A DNA stretch of 61,828 bases from Sporocytophaga myxococcoides DSM 11118 (GCF_000426725.1 NZ_AUFX01000019.1:1-61828), one strand, 5' to 3'; counted from the first letter of the stretch, positions 1 to 8,404 are shown. Notes: generated from the letters alone by a model not told the origin. Numbers and translations: made by a program.

Positions 1-5
1 CTGAC

Positions 6-77
6 TTTCCCTTCGTCTAACTGGCAGGACATCTCCCTTTGAAGGAGAGCGTTGTGGTTCGAATCCATGAGGGAAAA
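6..77 (+). tRNA. tRNA-Gln (anticodon TTG)
   Basis: The sequence folds as a cloverleaf. The acceptor stem is TTTCCCT paired with AGGGAAA, the anticodon stem is TCTCC/GGAGA with loop CTTTGAA (anticodon TTG, glutamine), and the T loop is TTCGAAT. The T stem includes two G-T pairs and no CCA is encoded. It is the first of three closely packed tRNAs. Confidence 0.78.
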
Positions 78-83
78 CAATAT

Positions 84-156
84 GGTGGTTTTAGTTTAAC
101 AGGTAAAATGCTACACTGTGAATGTAGAGAACAGGGTTCGAGTCCCGAAATCACCC
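84..156 (+). tRNA. tRNA-His (anticodon GTG)
   Basis: The anticodon stem CTACA/TGTAG encloses loop CTGTGAA, giving anticodon GTG (histidine). The acceptor pairs GGTGGTT with AATCACC, and the discriminator position is C, as expected for tRNA-His. Only the inner three T-stem pairs are good; the outer two are mismatched. This makes it either a divergent or a decaying tRNA. Confidence 0.62.
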
Positions 157-186
157 AAGAGTATTAGTAATACATATACATTATAT

Positions 187-262
187 CAGTAGGTATAGGA
201 GTCAGGTTTATCTAGACTCCCTTGGAAGGAGGAGCACGCAGGTTCGAATCCTGCCCTACTGA
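187..262 (+). tRNA. tRNA-Pro (anticodon TGG)
   Basis: The acceptor CAGTAGG pairs perfectly with CCTACTG, followed by discriminator A. The T arm is GCAGG-TTCGAAT-CCTGC. The anticodon loop CTTGGAA gives TGG (proline). The outer pair of the anticodon stem is an A-G mismatch and the D stem is TAGG/TCTA, both unlike housekeeping tRNA-Pro. The bases after its 3' end repeat the first 20 bases of the window. Confidence 0.78.
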
Positions 263-278
263 CTTTCCTTTCATCCAA

Positions 279-330
279 GATTCCTGTGATGTCGGATCGA
301 AATACCAGACACGCAGGAATGCTTTTACTT
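279..330 (+). terminator. Hairpin after the tRNA cluster
   Basis: ATTCCTG (280-286) pairs with CAGGAAT (314-320). An inner partial stem is formed by TGTCGG and CCAGACA, and a T-rich tract (gctttta) follows. The position just after the last tRNA fits a transcription terminator. Its core TGTCGGATCGAAA also occurs in the perfect hairpin at 47186-47209, so it may be a decayed repeat copy. Confidence 0.45.
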
Positions 331-373
331 AAAGTGTTCAGTATCTTCAACAGGATTTCAATAACTAATCCAA

Positions 374-3208
374 CTATTCTTTTACAATCTTGTAAAACTT
401 ATTTCCAGTCTTCACAAGATAGGTCCCTGCTTTTAATTGATCGCCAAAAACTACTGACCTAACATTTTTATACTCCACAAGCTTTTGTCCATCCAAAGAG
501 TAGACTGAAATGTCTGAAGGTCTAGAAAGCTCAACTTTGAAACTTTCGCTACTTGGATTTGGATAGATAGTACCTCTAACCTCGTCATTGGCTTCATCTA
601 GGCCAGTAATCACAGAGGTAATAGAGATATTGAAGACAAGAGTAATCTGCTTTATATCCGTAGCACTTTTGGTATACACAAGGGCTTGTTTGAATGTATA
701 AGATTCGCCATCCATAACTTTACCAGGATATTGCCCCACATTTGCAACCAGTTTGCTCATGTCCAGTTCAGAATAGATATAGGCATTGGTTCCGTAAGTT
801 GTGATTGCTCCCGTTTTATTATACCAATGACCAGGTGCGTTGGCGGTAGAAACAGAGTCGAGCGTTCCATCAGTATTGACACCAAAATATTTAATAGTTT
901 TATTCGCAAATTCACTGGTGATTTGTGCAGCCGTTAAACCGAATATCTGTCTGATCTGAGATGAGTTCAGAGAAATAACTGTTGGCGTATAATCAGACAT
1001 AGGCTGCATCTCAGCAGTATAGGTAATGGTTTGAATCGGTATTGCGGTGAAAGTTGCTGTAATGGTTTTATTGGCATCCATTATTACCGAAAGCGGGTTG
1101 GTTGTTCCGGAAGCATTACCACTCCAGCCAGTGAACAAATATCCGGAAGCAGGCTTTGCTGACAGTATTACTGTTGTACCTTCATCATATGTGCCGGAAG
1201 TTGGAGTGACAGTACCCGAACCAACAACAGAAACTGAAAGCGTATAGGTTTTTAGTGCTACTGTCGTACAAGCCGGAGTTGCAGTAAATGCCATTTGGTT
1301 AGCAGTAAAATTTGTAAAGCCTGAATTGATATCAACATTGGAAGCATCTGTTGCTCCTTTGCCATCACACTCGGTACGTCCATTTCTCCAATAAGTCGGT
1401 TGTAAATAAACTCCATTAGTAGAACAAGATCCAACCTCTGCATCGCCTCCCACAATCACATTGTTGCCATAAGTAGCAGACCAAACCATTGCATTGCCCT
1501 TTACCTGAGCAGTATTCGTCACAGTTCCGCCTTCCATCCATGCGTTACCTGAAATGACTGCGTCTCCTGAGATGGTAGCATTGTAAATAGCTGCGTTATC
1601 TTTCACTACTGCATTCCCACTTACATTTCCACCTTCAACAGTAGCAAAGCCTTCTATTCTTGCATTACCTGAAACTGTACTACCTAAAACCATCGCATAA
1701 GGGCCAACATATGCTGTAGAGGCTACATTTGCATTGTTTGAGATCCAACCTCCTCCATTTGAGTGAAGCTTCCCATTTGTTTTTCTCCATTTTCTAAAAT
1801 CTGCTGAAGCCTGATAACCTTCAGGTACAGCATTGGCAATTTTAAGCTCATAAGGATATCTTCTGTATTTTGGATAACCAACATCCATGTTATAGTTGGA
1901 ATGTATTTTAGGAGCTGAAAATACAACCAGGTAAATGTTTGTTTCACTCGCAGTGTTTAGATTAAATGAAGCCTCACCATCTGCGCTGGAATACATAGGA
2001 CTATAGCGTGAAACTGTTCCATCTGTCTTAGTGGTCACAAATCCATATCTCCAGCCTGCATATGTTGGATTCACTTCTGTATGTCCTTTGAATTTAACAG
2101 AGACTGTTTTATCCGTTCCGGTACATGTAGGATAAAGAGGAATGATATTCATGCCATAATCCTGAGGCGCCCAATTCTCATTCACAAAAAAATGATCTGT
2201 TGTTCCTTGTACCTTATCTAACAAGGTGTATTGACGACTGGTATATCTCGGAAGACTATTTTTGATTCCCTGATAGGTTTGTCTCATTACCTTACCAAAG
2301 TTACTATTCTGATTTACTGTGCTATTCCACTGAATAGGATAATCAAAGGTCACATCTCTTGATGCATAGCCATACAAATAGTCATTGAGTTGTTCTTGTG
2401 TAAATCCCTTCAGGCGTTTTAAGGTTTCCAATGGATGTTCCTGATTTTTAGATTCAGCCCAAAGCCTTCTGGTCATTTCAAAACCATCTGTTTGCTGAAC
2501 GTAAAACAAAAGATTGTAATTGGTATAATGATGTCTATTGGAAGACCACATAAAGTGTCTGGTCTGTATCCAGCGAGTCAGAGTACCATCAATGTTAGCC
2601 CACTTTTGATATACTTGTGCTCGCATATAATTTGCATGACCTTCAAAAAACGGACCTGCCCAATCATATCCTGAAAAGGCGTTTCCATTTCCCGGGTTTT
2701 CCTGAATCCTCATCATCATTTGCAAAGCATGAGCATATTCATGACTGATAGCTCCCCCATCTTTAACCGCAGAAGGATGTACGAACATTGCACCTAAGGT
2801 ATTGCTATAACTGCTGGCATGAGCAAAACCAGTAGTGCGGTCATCGCCACCGGAAAAAGTTCCTAATATAATGACAGGTGTTTTGTATTTGCCAAAATTT
2901 GTGGTCGGTGCGTTATTGATGAATTTTAAGTCTGTAATAAATCGATTAAAGATAAATTCAAACGTATCAGCAACGGCAACCGGATTAAACCTCAAGTTCG
3001 CATCGGAAGCACTTTGTGGATTGGTACCCACTAAATCACCCCAATAGAGTACAAAGTTCTTAGATTCATACATCCTGCTGGAAGCCATCCTGCCATAGTA
3101 TTCGTGACCAGGATTGCTCCATTCGGTAGGAGTAAAAACTGTTTTTTGAGCATATAGCAGCTGAAGATTGATGTAAATGAAAAATATACAGAGTAGCGTT
3201 TTTTTCAT
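374..3208 (-). CDS. Secreted zinc metalloprotease, Svx/AvrXca (DUF6055)-like, T9SS cargo
   Basis: This is a 944-residue exported protein, probably an extracellular protease of plant-pathogen Svx/AvrXca type. Residues 1-20 form a signal peptide ending at YAQ. HEYAH at residues 156-160 is an HExxH zinc motif, and EGHANY near residue 189 looks like the third-ligand glutamate motif. Residues about 490-590 are short imperfect repeats rich in G-N-A/V, like a left-handed beta-helix. A bacterial repeat domain follows (Y-L-S-V..GSGTVTP..G, about 660-735), then a DUF4859-like segment. The last 80 residues, YPNPSSE to KIVKE, are a T9SS type A sorting domain. It is transcribed alone. The protease family is inferred from the zinc motif and general layout; the T9SS tail is clear. 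Confidence 0.72.
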   Translation of the reverse strand: MKKTLLCIFFIYINLQLLYAQKTVFTPTEWSNPGHEYYGRMASSRMYESKNFVLYWGDLVGTNPQSASDANLRFNPVAVADTFEFIFNRFITDLKFINNAPTTNFGKYKTPVIILGTFSGGDDRTTGFAHASSYSNTLGAMFVHPSAVKDGGAISHEYAHALQMMMRIQENPGNGNAFSGYDWAGPFFEGHANYMRAQVYQKWANIDGTLTRWIQTRHFMWSSNRHHYTNYNLLFYVQQTDGFEMTRRLWAESKNQEHPLETLKRLKGFTQEQLNDYLYGYASRDVTFDYPIQWNSTVNQNSNFGKVMRQTYQGIKNSLPRYTSRQYTLLDKVQGTTDHFFVNENWAPQDYGMNIIPLYPTCTGTDKTVSVKFKGHTEVNPTYAGWRYGFVTTKTDGTVSRYSPMYSSADGEASFNLNTASETNIYLVVFSAPKIHSNYNMDVGYPKYRRYPYELKIANAVPEGYQASADFRKWRKTNGKLHSNGGGWISNNANVASTAYVGPYAMVLGSTVSGNARIEGFATVEGGNVSGNAVVKDNAAIYNATISGDAVISGNAWMEGGTVTNTAQVKGNAMVWSATYGNNVIVGGDAEVGSCSTNGVYLQPTYWRNGRTECDGKGATDASNVDINSGFTNFTANQMAFTATPACTTVALKTYTLSVSVVGSGTVTPTSGTYDEGTTVILSAKPASGYLFTGWSGNASGTTNPLSVIMDANKTITATFTAIPIQTITYTAEMQPMSDYTPTVISLNSSQIRQIFGLTAAQITSEFANKTIKYFGVNTDGTLDSVSTANAPGHWYNKTGAITTYGTNAYIYSELDMSKLVANVGQYPGKVMDGESYTFKQALVYTKSATDIKQITLVFNISITSVITGLDEANDEVRGTIYPNPSSESFKVELSRPSDISVYSLDGQKLVEYKNVRSVVFGDQLKAGTYLVKTGNKFYKIVKE

Positions 3209-3334
3209 ATAAATGAATATTGTTAAAGAAATTTGATTTATCTATTAATTAAAATCATTGGAGCTTTAGAAGAGCAATTTGATTCAAGCAATACTAAATC
3301 AGATCATTAATTGCTCATGATTTTTTTACTTAGC

Positions 3335-3530
3335 AATTGGGAAAAGTTATAAGTAACGAAATTTTGAAAAAAATATAGAAGATGGGTCAAATTCACCTTT
3401 TGTCGATTTTGAAATTACTGGTAAATTGTAGTAAGAAATGAAATATAGATACACCCGATGTGCGCATATCCTTCCAAATTGAAGAGATTGTAGTACTTGA
3501 GTGCATATTTGAAGAAGTTAGTGGCAATTT
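3335..3530 (+). promoter_or_regulatory. Shared leader (copy 1) upstream of the SMI1/KNR4-like gene
   Basis: The segment from 3335 to about 3465 is closely similar to the sequences before the genes at 15503 and 17206. A shared core reads GATTTTGAAATTACTGGTAA, followed by agaAATGAAAT and a tract around ACCCGATGTG. It ends in TTAGTGGCAA eight bases before the ATG. The same ten bases close the inverted repeat at 4166-4175. It could be a common promoter or a recombination boundary of mobile small genes. Confidence 0.55.
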
Positions 3531-3986
3531 ATGATACCAACAATCGAACATATTATTTTAAGAATTGAAAGGGATAAAAAAACTTTAGGAATAACCCTTT
3601 ATAATAAAGCTACCTTGGAAGAGATAGTTTCATTTGAACGAGTGATGAATATTAAACTTCCTGATGATATAAAAACGTTCTATAAATATTGTAACGGATT
3701 TGAATCTGAGGAGGACATGTTTAGGATAATACCATTAGATGAAATAATTGACAGAAGAGAAGACGTTGATAGTTATTTAATTAACCCCAAGGATTTTCAT
3801 ATAGCAGAATACATGATTTATTGTGACATGTGGACATTGACTGTTGATGAGATTAACAATAACAAGTATTCAATCTACAATAATGCGGAAACAGCTGTTG
3901 ATCTAACTAATAATTTTTCAGAATTCATGGATAGATTTTTAAATGGTGGAGTATTTGATGGGCTCTATGATTGGAGAAAGAATTAG
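3531..3986 (+). CDS. SMI1/KNR4 family protein
   Basis: This is a 151-residue cytoplasmic protein without a signal peptide. The segment FERVMNIKLPDDIKTFYKYC followed by an acidic G-F-E region and I-P-L-D-E-I is the usual SMI1/KNR4 (SUKH) core. W-T-L-T-V-D near residue 105 and a hydrophobic C-terminal helix complete the domain. In bacteria SUKH proteins are frequent immunity proteins of polymorphic toxin systems, but they also occur alone. No toxin gene is next to it here, so it may be an orphan immunity gene captured by recombination. The leader repeat ends just before the start and an attC-like inverted repeat begins about 20 bases after the stop, so the gene looks like a single mobile cassette. 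Confidence 0.8.
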   Translation: MIPTIEHIILRIERDKKTLGITLYNKATLEEIVSFERVMNIKLPDDIKTFYKYCNGFESEEDMFRIIPLDEIIDRREDVDSYLINPKDFHIAEYMIYCDMWTLTVDEINNNKYSIYNNAETAVDLTNNFSEFMDRFLNGGVFDGLYDWRKN

Positions 3987-4006
3987 AAAATAAAAAATAA
4001 AAAACA

Positions 4007-4174
4007 TGCCACTAACAATGTGTACAAAATATGCCGGTAGATGTGCAGAAGTTGAGAGCAGTGCAGCTAAGTTCCGCACATTTTATTAATTTTAAAGGCG
4101 TGCGGGTTTCGGTGCTGATAGATAGTGAAGTGGTTCTAAATCCGGCACATTTTATACACTAGACATTAGTGGCA
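4007..4174 (+). repeat. attC-like inverted repeat after the SMI1/KNR4 gene
   Basis: The left arm begins TGCCACTAACAATG and ends ATGCCGG. The right arm begins CCGGCACATTTTATA and ends CATTAGTGGCA. The outer 8-10 bases and the inner GCCGG/CCGGC segments are complementary, and a second inner pair CCGCAC/GTGCGG lies near the middle. The 168 bp layout, with small bulges between two stem blocks, resembles integron attC sites, although the outer boxes fit GTTRRRY/RYYYAAC only loosely. I see no integrase gene in the window. Confidence 0.6.
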
Positions 4175-4223
4175 AGTGTAACGGACACCCTACACAATAA
4201 CAACAAACTAAAATCAAGAGTGA

Positions 4224-4796
4224 ATGAGCGATATTTTACGAAAACAAATAGAAAAAATAACTCTGCTAACAGACACGGAGTTTGACTATATTTTGTCACA
4301 CTTCACGACAAAGAAATTCAAAAAACATCAATTTGTAATTCAGGAAGGAGAAAATGTGCCAAACGATTTTTTCATTTTGAATGGTTGCTTAAAATCATAC
4401 TTTACAGACAAAAATGGTAAAGAACATATTTTGCAATTTGGGATGCAAGACTGGTGGATTACTGATTATCAAGGATATTACAACCAATCAAAAGCTACTG
4501 TAAATATTTCCTGCATTGAAGACAGCGAATTACTTTGCTTATCATTTGAGAATAGGGAAAAACTTTGTGCAGAAATCCATAAAATAGAACACTTTTTTAG
4601 AAAGAAAACTAATAAACGTAACGTTGCATTACAACAACGAATACTTTCTTTATTGAGCAATAACGCCAAAGAAAAATACGACCAATTACTACAATTATAT
4701 CCACAGCTTTTCCAAAAAGTTCCCAAACAACTTATTGCTTCTTATTTAGGTGTTACAAGAGAAACACTTAGCAGACTTAACTCTTCTTCAAAATAA
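4224..4796 (+). CDS. Crp/Fnr family transcriptional regulator
   Basis: This 190-residue regulator has the normal length for the short Bacteroidota Crp/Fnr group. The N-terminal half is a cyclic-nucleotide-binding-like beta barrel (FKKHQFVIQEGENVPNDFF, then FILNGCLKSY). A dimerisation helix follows near residues 105-140. The C-terminal winged helix ends with the recognition helix IASYLGVTRETLSRL. No cysteine cluster for an iron-sulfur centre is present, so it is not Fnr-like in sensing. It lies directly upstream of YceI and nitronate monooxygenase genes on the same strand. A local regulatory role is likely, since these regulators are commonly adjacent to their targets. Confidence 0.9.
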   Translation: MSDILRKQIEKITLLTDTEFDYILSHFTTKKFKKHQFVIQEGENVPNDFFILNGCLKSYFTDKNGKEHILQFGMQDWWITDYQGYYNQSKATVNISCIEDSELLCLSFENREKLCAEIHKIEHFFRKKTNKRNVALQQRILSLLSNNAKEKYDQLLQLYPQLFQKVPKQLIASYLGVTRETLSRLNSSSK

Positions 4797-4893
4797 TGTG
4801 AGGTATATCACCCAAAAGTTGTGATGTATGTCCTATTGCTTCCATTGTTTTCAATAGAAATTTGTGCCATAAATTTTAAACAAAAAAAATAAA

Positions 4894-5418
4894 ATGGCAA
4901 AATTTCAAATTCAACAAGCAAGTAGCACCGTAAACTGGACTGGCAAGAAAGTTTTAGGGTTACATACAGGAAGTATCAATATCGCTAATGGCTTTATTGA
5001 AATTACAGACAACATTATTGTAGGCGGAGAAATCCAAATAGATATGACCTCAATTGTGATTACCGACATTGAAGACCAAAAAACTAACCAAGATTTTTTA
5101 GCACACTTATTAAACGATGATTTTTTCTCAGTTGATAAATTCAAAATTGCTAAACTAACCATAAATGGTTCAAGTAAAACTGAAACCAATAAATTTAAAA
5201 TTGATGGAAATCTCAATATCAAAGACATTTCACACCCAATCAGTTTTATATCTTCTATTGAAATATTTACGGACACCTTGCATTCACTTGGCGAAATGGT
5301 AATTGACAGAACATTGTACAATATTCGTTATGGTTCGGGTAAATTTATTGACAACTTGGGCGACAAACTAATTTATGATGATTTTGTGTTGCAATTCAAA
5401 CTTGTAGGTCAAGCATAG
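4894..5418 (+). CDS. YceI family protein
   Basis: This 174-residue protein has the YceI lipocalin-like pattern: S-T-V-N-W-T-G at the start, G-x-I near residue 27, a D-M-T-S-I-V strand, the H-L-L-N-D-D-F-F block and a terminal L-Q-F-K-L strand. YceI proteins bind isoprenoid or other lipid-like ligands. Most are periplasmic, but this one has no signal peptide and starts MAKFQIQQ, so it probably acts in the cytoplasm. It follows the Crp/Fnr gene by about 100 bases and precedes nitronate monooxygenase, which suggests a small stress or redox unit. Confidence 0.88.
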   Translation: MAKFQIQQASSTVNWTGKKVLGLHTGSINIANGFIEITDNIIVGGEIQIDMTSIVITDIEDQKTNQDFLAHLLNDDFFSVDKFKIAKLTINGSSKTETNKFKIDGNLNIKDISHPISFISSIEIFTDTLHSLGEMVIDRTLYNIRYGSGKFIDNLGDKLIYDDFVLQFKLVGQA

Positions 5419-5437
5419 ACCAAACTAATACGAAAAG

Positions 5438-5486
5438 GCGAAGTGCGGAAAAGCAATTGTTTTAGCAGGTCTTTCAAGCACTTCGC
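5438..5486 (+). terminator. Hairpin between YceI and nitronate monooxygenase genes
   Basis: GCGAAGTGC (5438-5446) pairs perfectly with GCACTTCGC (5478-5486) across a 31-base loop, followed by a short TTTC. It may attenuate read-through between the two genes or stabilise mRNA. The long loop and weak T tract make it a poor classical terminator. Confidence 0.4.
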
Positions 5487-5530
5487 TTTCATCATTTGCA
5501 AATCAGTCAACATTTAATAGTGAAAAGACA

Positions 5531-6601
5531 ATGTGGAATAACACAAAATTTACTAAACTCTTGGAAATAGATTACCCAATAGTGCAAGGTCCATTTGGTG
5601 GTGGGCTATCATCTGTAAAACTTACAAGCACCGTTTCAAACGCAGGTGGATTAGGTTCTTTTGGAGGACAACCCTTTTCTTCAGAAGAAATTATTAAAAC
5701 CTGTAATGAAATAAGAAAATTTACCAATAAGCCTTTTAATATCAATTTGTGGGTGAACGACAGAGATGCCCGTTTAGCAATTTTTGGCGAAAATGATTAC
5801 AAAAAACTCACAGAATTATTTAAGCCATATTTTAATGAATTAGGTTTGCCAATGCCAGAAAGACCTACTAATCTTGGGGCTAAATTTGAAGAACAAATCG
5901 AAGCAATTTATGAAGCAAAACCAGCAATATTTAGCTTTGTTTATGGCATACCTTCATCAAACATTTTAGAAAATTGTAGAAGACTTGGTATAAAAACAGT
6001 TGGTGCGGCAACAACTTTAGATGAAGCTATTGCATTGGAAAATGCAGGAGTTGATGCAATAGTTGCCACAGGTTTTGAAGCAGGTGGGCACAGGGTTTCG
6101 TTTTTGAGGTCGGCAGAAGATTCTTTGACAGGAACATTTTCACTGATTCCACAAGTTGCAGACAACGTGAAAATTCCCATTATAGCGGCAGGAGGAATTG
6201 CAGATTCAAGAGGAATAAAAGCGGCATTTGCATTAGGTGCTGATGCCGTACAAATGGGTACTGCTTTTTTGGCAACTTCACAATCCAATGCTTCACAAGA
6301 CCATAAAGACAAGTTGTTTACATCAGATGCGAAATACACAACACTTACAAAAGTATTTACTGGCAGGTTATCAAGAGGAATAAAAAACAGGCTTACAGAG
6401 GAATTAAAAAATCACGAAGACTTATTTGCACCATATCCTTTACAAAGTAAGTTTATGGGCTTATTAAAAGCATATCCAGCAACCGAAAACTCAAATCCAG
6501 ACTTTAAATCTTACTGGACTGGACAATCAGCTTCTTTATTAAAACATCGGGACGCTAAAATATTTATAGAAACATTGGTAAAAGAAATGAATAGAAAGTA
6601 A
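5531..6601 (+). CDS. Nitronate monooxygenase (2-nitropropane dioxygenase-like)
   Basis: This 356-residue FMN-dependent TIM-barrel enzyme oxidises nitronates such as propionate-3-nitronate with oxygen. The N-terminal YPIVQGPFGGG is the family FMN-binding start. A-I-V-A-T-G-F-E-A-G-G-H-R near residues 175-190 holds the catalytic histidine of the GGHR/GGHxG motif. IAAGGIADSRGIKAAFALGA with VQMGTAFLA forms the phosphate-binding loops. The length is typical. It lies in the same direction as the Crp/Fnr and YceI genes. The family has many substrates, so the exact one is unknown. Confidence 0.9.
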   Translation: MWNNTKFTKLLEIDYPIVQGPFGGGLSSVKLTSTVSNAGGLGSFGGQPFSSEEIIKTCNEIRKFTNKPFNINLWVNDRDARLAIFGENDYKKLTELFKPYFNELGLPMPERPTNLGAKFEEQIEAIYEAKPAIFSFVYGIPSSNILENCRRLGIKTVGAATTLDEAIALENAGVDAIVATGFEAGGHRVSFLRSAEDSLTGTFSLIPQVADNVKIPIIAAGGIADSRGIKAAFALGADAVQMGTAFLATSQSNASQDHKDKLFTSDAKYTTLTKVFTGRLSRGIKNRLTEELKNHEDLFAPYPLQSKFMGLLKAYPATENSNPDFKSYWTGQSASLLKHRDAKIFIETLVKEMNRK

Positions 6602-6631
6602 AATGTAGACTGAAAAAACGACAGCTGCATC

Positions 6632-6690
6632 CAATAGTCCTCGATTGCAACAAGGATTTCCGGGAATAGCGATTGTATCGCTATTCTGCA
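6632..6690. repeat. Interspersed repeat, AGTCCTCG family
   Basis: CCAATAGTCCTCGATTGCAA followed by aaggatttccgggaatagcgattg has close counterparts at 16951-17012, 55905-56012, 57550-57650 and, shortened, 60637-60690. The common parts are AATAGTCCTCG and GAGAATAGCGATTG. It contains no coding potential. Confidence 0.6.
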
Positions 6691-6870
6691 CCTTGCCCTG
6701 TCTCCTGAAAAACCACAACTCTCCTTCCACTAACCTTTCCATATAATGAGTTAATATTCCAATATATCTATGCTATTTTCGAAAAAGTTAGCTGACGACC
6801 ATTTATGATCTTCTGATTTTTTTACCAGATTCCATATATACGGAGTGGTTTGTCATGGGGCAGGCCACGG
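6690..6870. repeat. Hairpin-ended repeat, subfamily A copy 1
   Basis: The left end carries a degraded hairpin (CCCTGTCTCCTG) and the right end carries GTGGTTTGTC-ATGG-GGCAGGCCAC. Between them are the family marks CCTTTCCATATAATGAGTTA, a block reading AAAAGTTAGCTGACG, and GATTCCATATATACGGAGTGG. The copy separates the nitronate monooxygenase and tautomerase genes. Confidence 0.65.
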
Positions 6871-6921
6871 ATGAGACTTTATAAGTATATTTAAACTAAT
6901 ATTAAAATAACTTTCTGACAT

Positions 6922-7128
6922 ATGCCAATAATCGAATTTACAGCAGGAAAACTATCAAGAGAAGTAAAAGATAAACTTATAACACAACTTACAGACATAT
7001 CTGTTGAAATTACAGGAATACCAAGACATTTGTTTTTTATAACAATTAATGAAAAACCTGACGAAGATATTGCTGTTGGAGGTGTTAGTGTGCAAAAACT
7101 AAAAGAAGAATTAAACAAACAGAAATAA
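6922..7128 (+). CDS. 4-oxalocrotonate tautomerase family protein
   Basis: This 68-residue protein begins MPIIEFTAGKLS; removal of Met exposes Pro1, the catalytic base of tautomerases. K-L-I-T-Q-L-T, the G-I-P-R-H-L-F-F strand, I-N-E-K-P-D and A-V-G-G follow the usual small-subunit tautomerase pattern. The family keto-enolises small acids or phenylpyruvate-like compounds, and some members dehalogenate. It is about 320 bases beyond the nitronate monooxygenase gene, with repeats in between. The two may once have been adjacent, since both act on small activated carbon acids. Confidence 0.82.
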   Translation: MPIIEFTAGKLSREVKDKLITQLTDISVEITGIPRHLFFITINEKPDEDIAVGGVSVQKLKEELNKQK

Positions 7129-7210
7129 CAAGGAACTTCTACACTGTGACCTAGATTTTATATACAAGATACAAGAAGTGGTTATAATTATATCAAAAAA
7201 AGTTTTACTT

Positions 7211-7238
7211 AAAATAGCCGCTCTTCGCGGCTATTTTT
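7211..7238. terminator. Bidirectional Rho-independent terminator
   Basis: AAAATAGCCGC (7211-7221) pairs perfectly with GCGGCTATTTT (7227-7237) across loop TCTTC, followed by T residues. It sits between the convergent tautomerase and RsgA genes and can serve both strands. Confidence 0.88.
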
Positions 7239-7256
7239 ATAATTTAATTCAGAAGG

Positions 7257-8321
7257 TCACGACTTATATTTTTTCCGAAAATTATTAGCCTCCCGTACTA
7301 TTTTTCCCATCTGCTTATCCATACGCTTTTTATCTGCGGCGCTGACTTCAAAACGGTTCTGTTCTTTCAACAGTTTTAGATAACTTTCATAAACATGTTT
7401 ATCAAGCGTTCCGTTTACGATAGCAGCTGTAACCGCACATCCCTTTTCATGGATGTGTTTGCAATCAGCGTAAAGACATTGAGATGCAAGTTTATGAATT
7501 ACCGGAAATAACTCTGATTCATCTTTCCCTTCTTTAGAAGTAACCCCAAACTCACGCATTCCTGGTGTATCAATTACCAGGCTATCGTTAGATAACCGAT
7601 ACAAACTACGAGCAGTGGTTGTATGTTTGCCTTTTTGAGTTGATTGGCTGGTTTCCTGAGTAATTTGTATAGATCTATCAGAAAATGAATTCAACAAGGA
7701 GCTTTTACCCGTTCCGGATGATCCTATCAGAATATACGTTTTGAAAGGTTTCAGCACTTCATGCTTAATTACTTCCAGTCCGTATCCGGTATAGGTGCTG
7801 CAGAGATAAACCGGAGAATCTCTTTGAAGCTTCTCTGTTTCTGCCATAAACTCTTCAGGACGATCAACCAGATCCGTTTTGTTGAGAATCACAACTGCTT
7901 TGATTCCACACGCTGTAATCTGAACCAGATACCTTTCCAGCCGCATCATATTAAAGTCCCGGTCAAGCCCTTGCACGATCAATGCATAATCGATATTGCT
8001 TGCAAGGATCTGTTTTTCAGTTTTTGTTCCTGGAGTTTTTCTGAATAAAGCATTGACTCTCTTAAAAACTTCTATAATATATCCTGTGGGATCATAATCC
8101 ATATAAAATACCCAGTCACCTACTTTGGGTAACTCATCCTGGGTGTTCGAGTATAACAGTTTTCCGGATAGTTCAGCCTCAGTTTCACCTTTTTCTGTTA
8201 TAAGATAGTATTTGAATCCCTGAATGGAAATAACACGCCCTACGGACAAATCTTTTTTATTATGCTGATCAACATATTGTTGTTGAAAATTAGTCCAGCC
8301 ATATTTTTTTAGCATTGCCAT
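7257..8321 (-). CDS. rsgA: Ribosome small subunit-dependent GTPase A
   Basis: This 354-residue circularly permuted GTPase acts in late 30S subunit maturation. An OB-fold domain occupies roughly residues 25-100. The GTPase motifs appear in permuted order: NKTD at 147-150 (G4), GSSGTGKSS at 200-208 (G1) and DTPG at 251-254 (G3). The zinc knuckle uses C282, C287, H289 and C295, followed by a helical tail rich in lysine that ends in NNFRKKYKS. Length and order match RsgA. The gene is monocistronic on the minus strand and shares the terminator with the tautomerase gene. Confidence 0.95.
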   Translation of the reverse strand: MAMLKKYGWTNFQQQYVDQHNKKDLSVGRVISIQGFKYYLITEKGETEAELSGKLLYSNTQDELPKVGDWVFYMDYDPTGYIIEVFKRVNALFRKTPGTKTEKQILASNIDYALIVQGLDRDFNMMRLERYLVQITACGIKAVVILNKTDLVDRPEEFMAETEKLQRDSPVYLCSTYTGYGLEVIKHEVLKPFKTYILIGSSGTGKSSLLNSFSDRSIQITQETSQSTQKGKHTTTARSLYRLSNDSLVIDTPGMREFGVTSKEGKDESELFPVIHKLASQCLYADCKHIHEKGCAVTAAIVNGTLDKHVYESYLKLLKEQNRFEVSAADKKRMDKQMGKIVREANNFRKKYKS

Positions 8322-8404
8322 AATAATAATGAGTTTCAGGTGTGGAATAAATCATACCACACGACTTTGATAAGAATTTGGAATTTGATAGAAACGATTA
8401 TTTA

